Source of the DNA: Acidovorax sp. Leaf78
GTDB lineage: Bacteria > Pseudomonadota > Gammaproteobacteria > Burkholderiales > Burkholderiaceae_C
NCBI RefSeq assembly: GCF_001422735.1
Contig: NZ_LMLZ01000001.1
Span: 369,233-433,232 of the forward strand
Direction: 5' to 3'
DNA length: 64,000 nt
In this document: positions 44,800-53,128 of the stretch, piece by piece
Layout of the letters: the number at the start of each line of letters is the position of its first letter
How positions within the stretch are numbered: the first letter of the stretch is position 1
The notes under the pieces: model-generated
Database searches by the model: none
The model's input: the letters and a program-made list of their open reading frames with translations, nothing else
Told to the model about the DNA's origin: nothing
Made by a program: the position numbers and the translations under genes

Positions 44800-45489
44800 A
44801 TGTCTGCCGAAGCCACGATCGCAGTTGTCGAAGACGACGAGGACATCCGCAGCAATGTGTGCAGCTTCCTTGCGCGCTCGGGATTCCACGCGTGGGGCGC
44901 CGAGTCGGCCGAAGATTTTTACGTGCAGCTGCTGCGCGAACGTGCGGACCTCGTGGTGGTGGACATCGGCTTGCCCGGGGAAGACGGGTTGAGCCTTCTC
45001 ACCCGGTTGGCCTCGCAAGGGGTCTCCACCGTTCTCATGACCGCCCGTGCAGATCTGGACAGCCGCATCGCAGGCCTGGAGGCCGGGGCGCTGCAGTATT
45101 TCGTCAAGCCCGTCGACATGCAGGAGCTGGTGGCCGGTATCCGCTCGCAGCTGCGCAACAAGCGGCTGCAGGGGCCGGGCAGCGGTGACGCCAATGCCGC
45201 GGTGCCCTGGCAGCTGGATGCCGCAGCCGCCACGCTGCGCGCACCCAACCAGCAGGTGGTGTCGTTGACCACAAGAGAGCTCGAACTGCTGTCGTGCCTG
45301 CTGCACAGCCCGGGCGTGCTGGTGAGCAAGCAAATGCTGGTGCAGGCCGTGGGTGGCCGCAATCTGGACGACGATTTTCATCGCATCGAATCAGCCTTGA
45401 CCCGGCTGCGCCGCAAAACGATGGACGACACCGGCCTGGCATTGCCAGTGCGAGCGGTTTTTGGAAAAGGGCTCGTGTTTGCAACATGA
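44800..45489 (+). CDS. OmpR-family response regulator
   Basis: This 229-residue regulator has a receiver domain with the acidic pocket E11/D12/D13, the phospho-acceptor Asp55 (VVVDIGLPG), the conserved Thr in VLMTARAD and Lys in YFVKPVD. A winged-helix DNA-binding domain follows from about residue 130 (LTTRELELLSCLLHSPGVLVSKQMLVQAV and FHRIESALTRLRRK). The partner is the DISM histidine kinase on the other strand. The next gene on the same strand, 167 bp on, encodes the large IPTL-CTERM protein, a plausible target. The start at 44800 is chosen because it begins at the receiver domain. Confidence 0.93.
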   Translation: MSAEATIAVVEDDEDIRSNVCSFLARSGFHAWGAESAEDFYVQLLRERADLVVVDIGLPGEDGLSLLTRLASQGVSTVLMTARADLDSRIAGLEAGALQYFVKPVDMQELVAGIRSQLRNKRLQGPGSGDANAAVPWQLDAAAATLRAPNQQVVSLTTRELELLSCLLHSPGVLVSKQMLVQAVGGRNLDDDFHRIESALTRLRRKTMDDTGLALPVRAVFGKGLVFAT

Positions 45490-45642
45490 ATTGACACCCC
45501 TTTCGCCAGCGGGTTGACGGGGCGACGAACGCCTTAGCAACCGCACCTATTCCCCCCATTTATTTGGTTGTGCATGCCGCAAGGCAGGGCGCAGCCTGGG
45601 CCGAACTCGGCCTGCAGGTTTGACAACAGAGACTGGTTCACA

Positions 45643-45660
45643 GAGGAGATGGCAAATTGA
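45643..45660 (+). promoter_or_regulatory. Shine-Dalgarno selecting a TTG start, with overlapping mini-frame
   Basis: GAGGAG (45643-45648) lies eight bases before the TTG at 45657. An ATG at 45649 opens a three-codon frame (Met-Ala-Asn) whose TGA stop (45658-45660) overlaps that TTG. Termination-reinitiation at the start of the IPTL protein is possible. Confidence 0.5.
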
Positions 45661-48527
45661 TCACCAAGATTTTTCCTTCCGGAATGCGCGAAGGGCCTTC
45701 CAGGCTTTTGCGCCACTGGTGCCTGCTGCTGTTGGGCTTGCTGGTCCTTGCGGCCACGGCAGGCTCCGCGCGCGCGGCTTTCGTGAATGGCGGCTTCGAG
45801 AACGATCTGGCGAACTGGAACGTCCGGCATCTGCGTGTGCCGATCGCTGGTATCCCTCTGGCCAATTTCCCCCCGGACACCGAAAGTGATCTCGGACTGA
45901 CATTCAACACCACCTCCACACCGGCGCCGACCGATGCGGTGGGCAACGGCTCGGACACCAACGTCAATGGCCAGGTGCGCTTTCCGCTGTACGGCGCAAA
46001 GAGCGCGCGGATCAATTACCTGGGTGCCCAGAACCGCGCTGCGTCCATCGACCAGACGGCCGTGATGACGCTGGGCGACGTGGACCCGTCCGACGGCAAG
46101 GCACACGTGCGCTTCGCCATCGCCCCGGTGCTGCAGAACCCCGGGCATCCAGGCGCAGAGCAGCCGTACTTCTTCGTGGAGGTCTACAACATCACGAAGA
46201 ACAAGCAGCTGTTCTACACCTTCAACTTCTCCGGCCAGTCGGGCGTGCCATGGCAGTCCGTGGGTGGCTTTCAGTACACCAACTGGCAGACCATCGACAT
46301 CGCGCCAGGTGCGGGTGTGCTCGATGTGGGTGACCAGATCAAGGTCACGGTGATCGCCGCGGGCTGCAGCCAGAGCGGGCACTCCGGTCACATCTACGTG
46401 GACTCCGGTGCAGGGCTTACCAATCTGCCCGGTCCTGGCATCAAGGCCGATGCGCCTGAATACGCAGCCGCCGGCAGCAGCGTGGCGTACACGTACTCCT
46501 ATTCGAACCAGGGTGACGTGCCGCTGACGAGCACGGTGGTGACCATCGTGTCTCCGCAAGACAACACGGCCGGAACTCCCAAGAACCTGCGTGTGGACCC
46601 GGCCAGCGTGCCGGGCTCCTGCACGGTCAATACCTCCGGGGCGGCAGGCAACCAGATCGACACCGTGTCGTGCCCGGTCGGAACGCTCAACCCAGGCAGC
46701 AGCGGAACCATCCCGCTGTCGTTCATCACACCAGGTACCACCACGGGCCCCATTAACCACGGCAACTACTCCATCGTGGGCGATGCCATCTCGCCCTTGC
46801 TGGGGCCGCTGGTGCAAAGCCAGATCACGACGGACCCCCTGGTCGACCTGAGCGTGAGCCTGTCCGATGGGCAAAGCGCCGTGATCTGGGGCCAGGCCCT
46901 CACGTACACCATGTCCGTGACCAACCTCGGCCCCACGGCGGTGCCGGCTGGCACCACGATCCAGGAGTCCGCACCCACCTCGTTGACCAACATCACCTGG
47001 ACCTGTGCTGCCAGCGGCGGCGCAGTCTGCCCGGTGCCTTCGGGCTCCGGCGCGGTGAGCCAGATCCTGCCGGACCCTGTTCCGGTGGGCGGCACCCTCA
47101 CGTACACGATCTCCGCGCAGGCCGACCCTGCGGGCAGCGGCGCCAGCACCATCCTGCACACCGCCACGGTGACCGCGCCGGTGAGCGTGAAGGACCGCGA
47201 AAGCTCCAACAACACCGCCACGGACTCCGACCCCGTGGGTCTGGGCTTGTTCAATCTCGCAGTCAACAAGATCGGCACGGGCACGGTGACGTCGGTGCCT
47301 TCGGGCATCACCTGCGGCGCCACCTGCACCACCGACGCGCCGGGTGGCTCGCAGGTCATCCTGTACGCCACCGCGCCCTCGGGCTCGATCTTCTCGGGCT
47401 GGAGCGGCGGCGGGTGTTCGGGCACCGCCAGCAGCTGCACCGTGTCCATGGATGCTTCCAAGACCGTGACGGCCAACTTCACGGTGCCTCTGGACGTGAC
47501 GCCCGTCGTGGGCGCCAACGGCTCGGTCAGCCCTGCCGTCACGCAGCCCGTGGCACCGGGCGGCACCACGTCGTTCACCGTGACGCCCAACGCGGGCTAC
47601 GCCCCCGTCATCACCGACAACTGCGCAGCCGGCGGCACGCAGACCGGTGGCGCTCTGGTGGGCAGCACCTACACCACCAACGCCATCGCGCAAAACTGCA
47701 CGGTCAACTTCAGCTTTGTGAATGCCGGCGTGGCCACGGTCACGCCCACCGTCGGCACCGGAGGCTCCATCACGCCCAACGCGCCCAAGACGGTGGTGAT
47801 CGGTGGTTCTGCCTCCTACGTGGTCACGCCCACCACCGGCTACAGCCGCGGCACGCCCACCGGCACCTGCCCTGCAGGTACCTGGTCCGGCACGACTTAC
47901 ACCATCGCTCCGGTGGCGGCCAACTGCTCGGTGAACTTCGTGTTCATCGGCCCGGTGGCGGTCACGGCCTCCGTGGCCTCGGGCAGCGGCGTGGTCAGCC
48001 CTGCGTCGCAGTCGGTGGCCGTGGGCGGCACGGCGGTGATCACGCTCACGCCAGGGGCCGGCCAGCGCGCCACCCTGGCGGCGGGCAGCACCTGCACGGG
48101 CGGCAGCTTCAATGCCGACACCACGGTCTACACCATCCCCGCCGTGGCAGGCGCTTGCTCCGCAGCTTTCGCGTTCGTGCCCAACCCGGTGGTGACCGGA
48201 TCGGTGCTGTCGGGCACCGGCACGGTGTCGCCGGCGTCCCAGTCCGTGGTGCCCGGCGCCAGCGCCGTGTTCACGCTCGCTCCCGGTGCCGGCATGCGTG
48301 CGGCGCTGGACGCCTCCAGCACCTGCACGGGCGGCAGCTTCAACGCGGGTTTCACCACCTACACCGTGCCCGCCGTGGCGGCGGACTGCACCGCAGTGTT
48401 CCGGTTCGCACCGGCCATGGCGGCAGGCCCTGCGTCCATCCCCACCTTGTCCGAGTGGGGCATGATCATCCTGTCGGCTCTGCTGGCACTGATGGCCTGG
48501 GTGCACCGGCGCAGATTCGGCGGCTGA
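45657..48527 (+). CDS. Large secreted IPTL-CTERM protein with DUF11 and tandem repeats
   Basis: This 956-residue protein has a long-tailed signal peptide (cleavage near residue 40, SARA-A). A beta-rich N-terminal domain (about 41-250) and two DUF11-like domains (about 255-380 and 395-520) follow, then an InlB-B-like repeat (about 535-610) and four tandem repeats of about 78 residues (612-691, 692-766, 767-843, 844-921). Each repeat contains PASQSV- or VAPGG-type motifs and a Cys pair. The end is a complete IPTL-CTERM sorting tail: IPTLSEWG at 928-935, a hydrophobic helix and an Arg cluster. IPTL tails are handled by exosortase-like enzymes encoded elsewhere. It probably ends up on the cell surface or in extracellular matrix. 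A TTG start is set by a GAGGAG site. Confidence 0.87.
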   Translation: MITKIFPSGMREGPSRLLRHWCLLLLGLLVLAATAGSARAAFVNGGFENDLANWNVRHLRVPIAGIPLANFPPDTESDLGLTFNTTSTPAPTDAVGNGSDTNVNGQVRFPLYGAKSARINYLGAQNRAASIDQTAVMTLGDVDPSDGKAHVRFAIAPVLQNPGHPGAEQPYFFVEVYNITKNKQLFYTFNFSGQSGVPWQSVGGFQYTNWQTIDIAPGAGVLDVGDQIKVTVIAAGCSQSGHSGHIYVDSGAGLTNLPGPGIKADAPEYAAAGSSVAYTYSYSNQGDVPLTSTVVTIVSPQDNTAGTPKNLRVDPASVPGSCTVNTSGAAGNQIDTVSCPVGTLNPGSSGTIPLSFITPGTTTGPINHGNYSIVGDAISPLLGPLVQSQITTDPLVDLSVSLSDGQSAVIWGQALTYTMSVTNLGPTAVPAGTTIQESAPTSLTNITWTCAASGGAVCPVPSGSGAVSQILPDPVPVGGTLTYTISAQADPAGSGASTILHTATVTAPVSVKDRESSNNTATDSDPVGLGLFNLAVNKIGTGTVTSVPSGITCGATCTTDAPGGSQVILYATAPSGSIFSGWSGGGCSGTASSCTVSMDASKTVTANFTVPLDVTPVVGANGSVSPAVTQPVAPGGTTSFTVTPNAGYAPVITDNCAAGGTQTGGALVGSTYTTNAIAQNCTVNFSFVNAGVATVTPTVGTGGSITPNAPKTVVIGGSASYVVTPTTGYSRGTPTGTCPAGTWSGTTYTIAPVAANCSVNFVFIGPVAVTASVASGSGVVSPASQSVAVGGTAVITLTPGAGQRATLAAGSTCTGGSFNADTTVYTIPAVAGACSAAFAFVPNPVVTGSVLSGTGTVSPASQSVVPGASAVFTLAPGAGMRAALDASSTCTGGSFNAGFTTYTVPAVAADCTAVFRFAPAMAAGPASIPTLSEWGMIILSALLALMAWVHRRRFGG

Positions 48528-48548
48528 CGCAGCCGAAGCCCTCGATCC

Positions 48549-48605
48549 GAAGTGCACTGGTGCACTTCCGAACCGTGCCAGGGTCCCTGCGTGGGGCTCT
48601 GGCAC
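48549..48605 (+). promoter_or_regulatory. Two hairpins between the IPTL-CTERM and DUF3617 genes
   Basis: GAAGTGCAC (48549-48557) and GTGCACTTC (48560-48568) form a perfect 9-bp arm pair with a 2-base spacer. GTGCCAG (48575-48581) and CTGGCAC (48599-48605) close a second hairpin. They lie 22 to 78 bp after the IPTL stop, just before the DUF3617 start, without T-runs. Confidence 0.45.
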
Positions 48606-48622
48606 TCTACTTGTCTCGATCC

Positions 48623-49162
48623 ATGAAAAAAATCGCGTTGGCCGTTGCGGCTGTGTCACTGTCGTTCGGCGTCGTCGTGGTGCCGCTCGCCCATGCCGAT
48701 GCCCTGCCGGTGCGCAAGCCCGGTTTGTGGGAGGTGTCGATCATCGGGGCCGGCCAGTCCGTCATGCGCCAGCAGAAGGTTCTGCAGTGCACGACGAACG
48801 ACGTGGATGCCGTGACCATGCTCGCCGTGGTGCCTGGCCAGGAGCATTGCCACGAGACTGCGGTCAAGAAGGAGGGCGGCCAGTTCACTGTGCAGACCGT
48901 GTGTTTCGTGCACGACAACCGGGTCACCGCGCGCATTCGGCTCAGCGGTGACTTTCAGCAGTCCTACCAGGGCGACTTTGAAGTGGCCTATTCAAAGCCC
49001 GTCGCTAACAACGCGCCGGGGGTGACCCAGTTCAGCGGGCGCCGCGTGGGGGACTGCAAGGCGGGCATGAAGCCATCGGACATGGTGCTGCCCAATGGCA
49101 TCACGGTGAACATCGTCGAGAGCCTCAAGCAGAGCGCAAGCCACGAGGGGCATCGGCACTGA
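48623..49162 (+). CDS. DUF3617 domain periplasmic protein
   Basis: A 179-residue protein with a signal peptide (MKKIALAVAAVSLSFG..., cleaved near AHADA) and the DUF3617 fold: RKPGLWEVSI at the start, CTTNDVDAVTML and GQEHCHET in the middle and GRRVGDC near the end. Four Cys and a His-rich tail (SHEGHRH) suggest disulfides or metal contact. The family is uncharacterised and widespread in proteobacteria. It follows the IPTL-CTERM gene by 95 bp containing two hairpins, so it may share or follow that transcript. A strong bidirectional terminator lies about 60 bp downstream. Confidence 0.87.
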   Translation: MKKIALAVAAVSLSFGVVVVPLAHADALPVRKPGLWEVSIIGAGQSVMRQQKVLQCTTNDVDAVTMLAVVPGQEHCHETAVKKEGGQFTVQTVCFVHDNRVTARIRLSGDFQQSYQGDFEVAYSKPVANNAPGVTQFSGRRVGDCKAGMKPSDMVLPNGITVNIVESLKQSASHEGHRH

Positions 49163-49224
49163 GGCAACAAAGGCATTGATCCGGCGGCACCGACCTGGTT
49201 CGTGGCCCTGGGCCTACCGAACGT

Positions 49225-49261
49225 AAAAAAACCCCACAGGTGCGCCCTGTGGGGTTTTTTT
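49225..49261. terminator. Bidirectional Rho-independent terminator
   Basis: ACCCCACAGG (49231-49240) pairs with CCTGTGGGGT (49246-49255). A-runs lie to the left and T-runs to the right, so it can end transcription of both convergent genes, DUF3617 and the alpha/beta hydrolase. Confidence 0.9.
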
Positions 49262-49300
49262 GTTGTGCGCGTCTTTTGCGTTGCTGACGAAGACCGGATG

Positions 49301-50692
49301 TTACTGGTTGATCTCCAGCATCACCACATGCCCTTGGGCCGCAGGCCAGGTCTGGCCCACCACACGCTCGCCGTTGAACTCGGCGGCGATGGGGCGCTGC
49401 CCGCCCGCGGGCTTGATCTTGGCCGACGCGGCGCCGGCACCGGCCGGCACGCCGGCGGGCGGGGCGCCGTCCAGCAGCATCTTGTCGCGTGCAGGGTCCA
49501 GGTAGCCGCGGGGGCGGGTCAGGGTGACGATGGCATCGGCGGTTTTGTCCGCGTCGGCGATGCGTTCGGGGCGCAGGTGGATCAGCTCGCTGCTGCGGGG
49601 AAAGCCGCTGCGGTAGATGTGGGTCGTGGCGTAGCCGGGCGCGGAGATCACGAACTCCAGGGGCACGCCGGGCTGGGTGGTCAGCGGGCCCCACCGGCCG
49701 TCCGTGCCCACGGTCTTCTTCAGCAGAGCGCCACCGGTGCGGGCGCCCGTGGCCGGGTCGGTGGCGTACACCTCCAGTTGGGCGCCGGGCAGGGGCAGGT
49801 TGTTGCTGAAGTTGCCGGTCTTCGCATCGGCCGAGTCCACGCCCAGGCCGGTGATCTTGCCGTTCAGCACCACGGATTTTTCGGCCGCGATGTCGGTGCG
49901 CGCCGGGGCCTTGCCGGTGATGAAGCGGTAGGTGGCTTCGAATGCGGCGGGCGAGTATGAGGTCTCGCGGTGGTCGATGCGCGGGATCACCACGTTGGTC
50001 GCGCCCTTGAGCTCGGGCCCTGCGGCGGTGACATTGGTGGGCGTGCCTTTCTGGCCGATCCACAGGCCGTCGGGCTGCGCGAACTTGTCGTTATTGTCCG
50101 AGCGGATGGTCATCCACTTCACCGGGCCGCTCACCTCGTCGCCCGCGGCGTTCTTGGGGGCGTTCAGGGCCTTGAGGAAGGGGCCGGTGCCCGAGAATTC
50201 ATTGCCTTCGCGAAAGCCCGGCGTAGCCCACACACCGTGGTTGGGCGTGCCGCCCAGGATGGCGTGGCTCACGGTCTTGTCGCCACCGCCGTTGTAGATG
50301 TAGTTGCGGATCGCATTGCCGCCGCGCGAATTGCCCATCAGCACGACCTGCCGGGCGCCGGTGGCCTGCAGCACCTTGTCCACTTCGGCCTTCAGGTAGG
50401 CCATGTGCTCGGCTGCGGAGGTGCGGCCCGGCTGGGGCTTGGCATCGTCGTCGCGCGAGAGCGGGTAGGGCACGTCGATGGCGTGCAGGCGCTCGCGCGG
50501 CCAGCCGTTGGACTCGAAGCGCCACGCGGTGGTCTGCCACAGCGCGGCGGTGTCGCCGTTGCCGTGCACAAAGACGATGGGCGGGGCCTCGGCCATGCCG
50601 GAGCTCTGCGTGGCGCAGCCGGCCAGGGCCAGGCTGGCGGCAATGGCCGCGCCCAGCAGCAGGGACCGTCGGGGCAGGAAAAGCGTGTTCAT
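49301..50692 (-). CDS. Secreted lipoprotein alpha/beta hydrolase
   Basis: The 463-residue protein has a lipoprotein signal peptide with lipobox LALAG-C at about residue 25. The alpha/beta hydrolase part (about 35-275) has PPIVFVHGNGDTAALW (oxyanion region) and the nucleophile elbow LMGNSRGGNAI, with Ser in GNSRG; Asp and His candidates lie in later loops. The C-terminal 180 residues form beta-rich domains with a carboxypeptidase-regulatory-like look (AQLEVYATDPATGARTG). Substrate could be an ester or polyester. The ATG at 50692 with a GGAG Shine-Dalgarno is preferred to an upstream start at 50746. Confidence 0.82.
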   Translation of the reverse strand: MNTLFLPRRSLLLGAAIAASLALAGCATQSSGMAEAPPIVFVHGNGDTAALWQTTAWRFESNGWPRERLHAIDVPYPLSRDDDAKPQPGRTSAAEHMAYLKAEVDKVLQATGARQVVLMGNSRGGNAIRNYIYNGGGDKTVSHAILGGTPNHGVWATPGFREGNEFSGTGPFLKALNAPKNAAGDEVSGPVKWMTIRSDNNDKFAQPDGLWIGQKGTPTNVTAAGPELKGATNVVIPRIDHRETSYSPAAFEATYRFITGKAPARTDIAAEKSVVLNGKITGLGVDSADAKTGNFSNNLPLPGAQLEVYATDPATGARTGGALLKKTVGTDGRWGPLTTQPGVPLEFVISAPGYATTHIYRSGFPRSSELIHLRPERIADADKTADAIVTLTRPRGYLDPARDKMLLDGAPPAGVPAGAGAASAKIKPAGGQRPIAAEFNGERVVGQTWPAAQGHVVMLEINQ

Positions 50693-50771
50693 CGAAGGGT
50701 CTCCAGAAATAGAAAAATGCCCGTGGACCGGGGAATCCACGAGCATGGCATGCGGGTGTTACGCGCCTGCG

Positions 50772-51887
50772 TCAGGCAAAGACGCCCGCCGTGTCCTGCA
50801 TGCGGGCCGAGACCTCGCCCAGGTGGTGCAGCGTGTCGCCGAACGTCATCTCCAGCTGCGTCAGCTTCTTGAAGTAGTGGCTGCCGATGTACTCATCCGT
50901 CACGCCGATGCCGCCGTGCAGTTGCACCGACTGCTGCCCCACGAAACGCATCGACTGGCCCAGCTGTACCTTGGCGCGCGCCATGGCGGCGCGGCGCTCG
51001 GCGGCGGGCGCGCCGAGTTTCAGGCTGGCGTAGTAGCTCATCGAGCGGGCGAGCTCGAGCTGCATCTTCATGTCGGCCACGCGGTGGCGCAGCGCCTGGA
51101 AGCTGGCGATGAACACGCCGAACTGCTTGCGCTGGTTCATGTATTCGACGGTGAGCGCCACCGTCTTGTCCATCACGCCCACGGCTTCGGCGCAGGTGGC
51201 GGCAATGCCGGTGTCCACCGCCAGCTCCAGCGCGGCCAGGCCGTCGGTGGTGATGAGCGTGGCGGGCGCGTTGGCCAGCTGCAATTCTGCTGCGCGGCTG
51301 CCGTCCTGCGTGACGTAGCCCCGCGTGGTCACGCCAGCGGCCGAGCGCTCGACCAGGAAGAGGGCGATCTTGCCGTCCAGCTGCGCGGGCACGATGAAGG
51401 CATCGGCCTGGTCGCCAGCGGCCACTATGCTTTTAGTAGCTGTCAGCGCATACCCGGACTGCGCTGCAGCCGCTTTGGCCTCACACACATCCAGGCGGTA
51501 GCGTGCCTTGCGCTCCTGGTAGGCCAGCACCACCAGGGCTTCGCCGCTGGCCACGCGGGGCAGCCAAGCGGCTTGCACGTCGGCCGTGCCGTACTGCGAC
51601 AGCACGCTGCTGGCGATGAAGGCCTGCGCAATCGGCTCCAGCACCATGCCGCGGCCCAATTCTTCGGCCACCACCATGGCGTCGATGGCGCTCTGGCCCA
51701 TGCCGTCGTGGGCCTCGGGCACGGTCAGCGCCGTCAGGCCCAGCTCGGCCAGTTCGCCCCAGGCGGCGCGGTCGAAGCCGCCAGCGGCCACGGCAGCGCG
51801 GCGGCGCTCGAAGGTGTAGCCCTTGTCCACCCACTTGCGCACGGCATCGCGCAGTTGTTCCTGGTCGTCAGAAAAATCGAAATCCAT
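50772..51887 (-). CDS. Acyl-CoA dehydrogenase, small-subunit type
   Basis: A 371-residue acyl-CoA dehydrogenase fold. The N-terminal helical part starts MDFDFSDDQEQLRDAVRKWV; the FAD-binding C-terminal segment has RVADMKMQLELARSMSYYA, LHGGIGVTDEYIGSHYFKKLTQLEMTFGD. The usual YEGT catalytic Glu is not apparent. It pairs with the gene at 51900, 12 bp upstream on the same strand. Such adjacent large and small subunits are known as heteromeric pimeloyl-CoA- or steroid-side-chain-type dehydrogenases; the substrate is not assignable here. An AT-rich block at 51421-51450 encoding TATKSIVA resembles a family-1 repeat. Confidence 0.88.
   Translation of the reverse strand: MDFDFSDDQEQLRDAVRKWVDKGYTFERRRAAVAAGGFDRAAWGELAELGLTALTVPEAHDGMGQSAIDAMVVAEELGRGMVLEPIAQAFIASSVLSQYGTADVQAAWLPRVASGEALVVLAYQERKARYRLDVCEAKAAAAQSGYALTATKSIVAAGDQADAFIVPAQLDGKIALFLVERSAAGVTTRGYVTQDGSRAAELQLANAPATLITTDGLAALELAVDTGIAATCAEAVGVMDKTVALTVEYMNQRKQFGVFIASFQALRHRVADMKMQLELARSMSYYASLKLGAPAAERRAAMARAKVQLGQSMRFVGQQSVQLHGGIGVTDEYIGSHYFKKLTQLEMTFGDTLHHLGEVSARMQDTAGVFA
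51421..51450 (-). repeat. Possible family-1 repeat, copy H (in acyl-CoA dehydrogenase)
   Basis: In the gene's sense GCTACTAAAAGCATAGTGGC (51440 to 51421) resembles the first palindrome, and TGCGCTGACA (51450 to 51441) precedes it. It uses the rare ATA codon but needs no extra residues in the alignment, so chance resemblance cannot be excluded. Confidence 0.4.
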
Positions 51888-51899
51888 GTTCTTGTCTCC

Positions 51900-53081
51900 T
51901 TAGCCCAGCACAGTCTGCGCGACGATATTTCTTTGCACTTCATTGCTGCCACCGTAGATCGTGGTCTTGCGCAGGTTGAAGTAGGTGGACGCCAGCGGCG
52001 CGTTGGCGGTGACGCCGCCTGGGAAGTTTCCTTGCCATCCGGCCTCCATGGCCTCTTCGATGAAGGGCAGGCTGAACGGGCCGGCGGCCAGCATCATCAG
52101 CTCGGCGTAGCGCTGCTGGATCTCGCTGCCGCGGATCTTCAGGAGGCCCGCGATGTCGAGCGAGTTCTTGCCCGACTTCTCGGCCGACAACACGCGCAGC
52201 ACCAGCATTTCCAGTGCCACGATGTCCACTTCGAGCAGCGCGATCTGGTCACGGAAGCGCTGGTCTTCCCACATGCCTTCGGCCTTGGCGATGCGCTTCA
52301 AGCGCTCCAGCTCGCGCTTGCTGCGGTTCACATCGGCGATGTTGGTGCGCTCGTGGGACAGCAGGTGCTTGGCGTAGGTCCAGCCCTTGTTCTCTTCGCC
52401 GATCAGGTTCTCGGCAGGCACTTCGACGTTGTCGAAGAACACTTCGTTGACCTCGCACTCGCCATCCAGCAGCTTGATGGGGCGCACGGTCACGCCCTTG
52501 GACTTCATGTCCAGCAGCAGGAAGGAGATACCCGTCTGCGGCTTGCCCTCGGTGCTGGTGCGCACCAGGTTGAACATCCAGTCACCGTACTGGCCGAGGG
52601 TCGTCCAGGTCTTCTGGCCGTTGACGATGTACTTGTCGCCCACGCGCTCGGCGCGGGTCTTGACCGAGGCCAGGTCCGAGCCGGAGCCCGGTTCGCTGTA
52701 GCCCTGGCTCCACCACACCTCTCCGCTGGCGATGCCGGGCAGAAAGCGCTTTTGCTGCTCGGCGTTGCCGAACGCCATGATCACCGGCGCCACCATCACC
52801 GGGCCGAAGGGCACGATGCGGGGCGCGCCCGCCAGGGCGCATTCTTCTTCGAACAAATGCTTTTGCACGGCCGTCCAGCCGGGACCGCCGAATTGCTGGG
52901 GCCAGCCAAAGCCCAGCCAGCCCTTCTTGCCCAGGATCTTGGCCCAGCCCTGCAGGTCGTCGCGGGTCAGGCGCAGGGCGTTGTGCACCTTGTGCGAAAT
53001 TTCTTTCGGTAGATTGGCGTGAACCCAGGCGCGAATCTCTTCGCGGAAGGCCTGCTCTTCAGGGGTGAATGCGAGATCCAT
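51900..53081 (-). CDS. Acyl-CoA dehydrogenase, large-subunit type
   Basis: The 393-residue protein starts MDLAFTPEEQAFREEIRAWV and has the FAD and acyl-CoA dehydrogenase fold: WWSQGYSEPGSGSDLASVKT is the middle-domain signature, GQKTWTTLGQYGDWMF follows, and the C-terminal TTIYGGSNEVQRNIVAQTVLG matches the cofactor region. The Glu of the common YEGT motif is Gly here, so catalysis probably uses another Glu or the partner subunit. It overlaps no gene but lies 12 bp from the small subunit, and the two are read as one operon. The start at 53081 is preferred over upstream in-frame codons that encode an Arg/Gly-rich, implausible extension. Confidence 0.9.
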   Translation of the reverse strand: MDLAFTPEEQAFREEIRAWVHANLPKEISHKVHNALRLTRDDLQGWAKILGKKGWLGFGWPQQFGGPGWTAVQKHLFEEECALAGAPRIVPFGPVMVAPVIMAFGNAEQQKRFLPGIASGEVWWSQGYSEPGSGSDLASVKTRAERVGDKYIVNGQKTWTTLGQYGDWMFNLVRTSTEGKPQTGISFLLLDMKSKGVTVRPIKLLDGECEVNEVFFDNVEVPAENLIGEENKGWTYAKHLLSHERTNIADVNRSKRELERLKRIAKAEGMWEDQRFRDQIALLEVDIVALEMLVLRVLSAEKSGKNSLDIAGLLKIRGSEIQQRYAELMMLAAGPFSLPFIEEAMEAGWQGNFPGGVTANAPLASTYFNLRKTTIYGGSNEVQRNIVAQTVLG

Positions 53082-53128
53082 GCGGTTTGTCTCCAAGTGA
53101 TCCCGCATTTGTAGCACGGTCGTTCGTT

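Noticed and set aside
47490-48420. Repetitive DNA as a CRISPR array
   Set aside because: The units are about 230 bp long, keep a reading frame, diverge gradually and have no spacer-repeat pattern.
45534-48659. A 1041-codon open frame opposite the IPTL-CTERM gene
   Set aside because: Gly/Ala/Arg/His-rich shadow; the plus strand has a signal peptide, known domains and a sorting tail.
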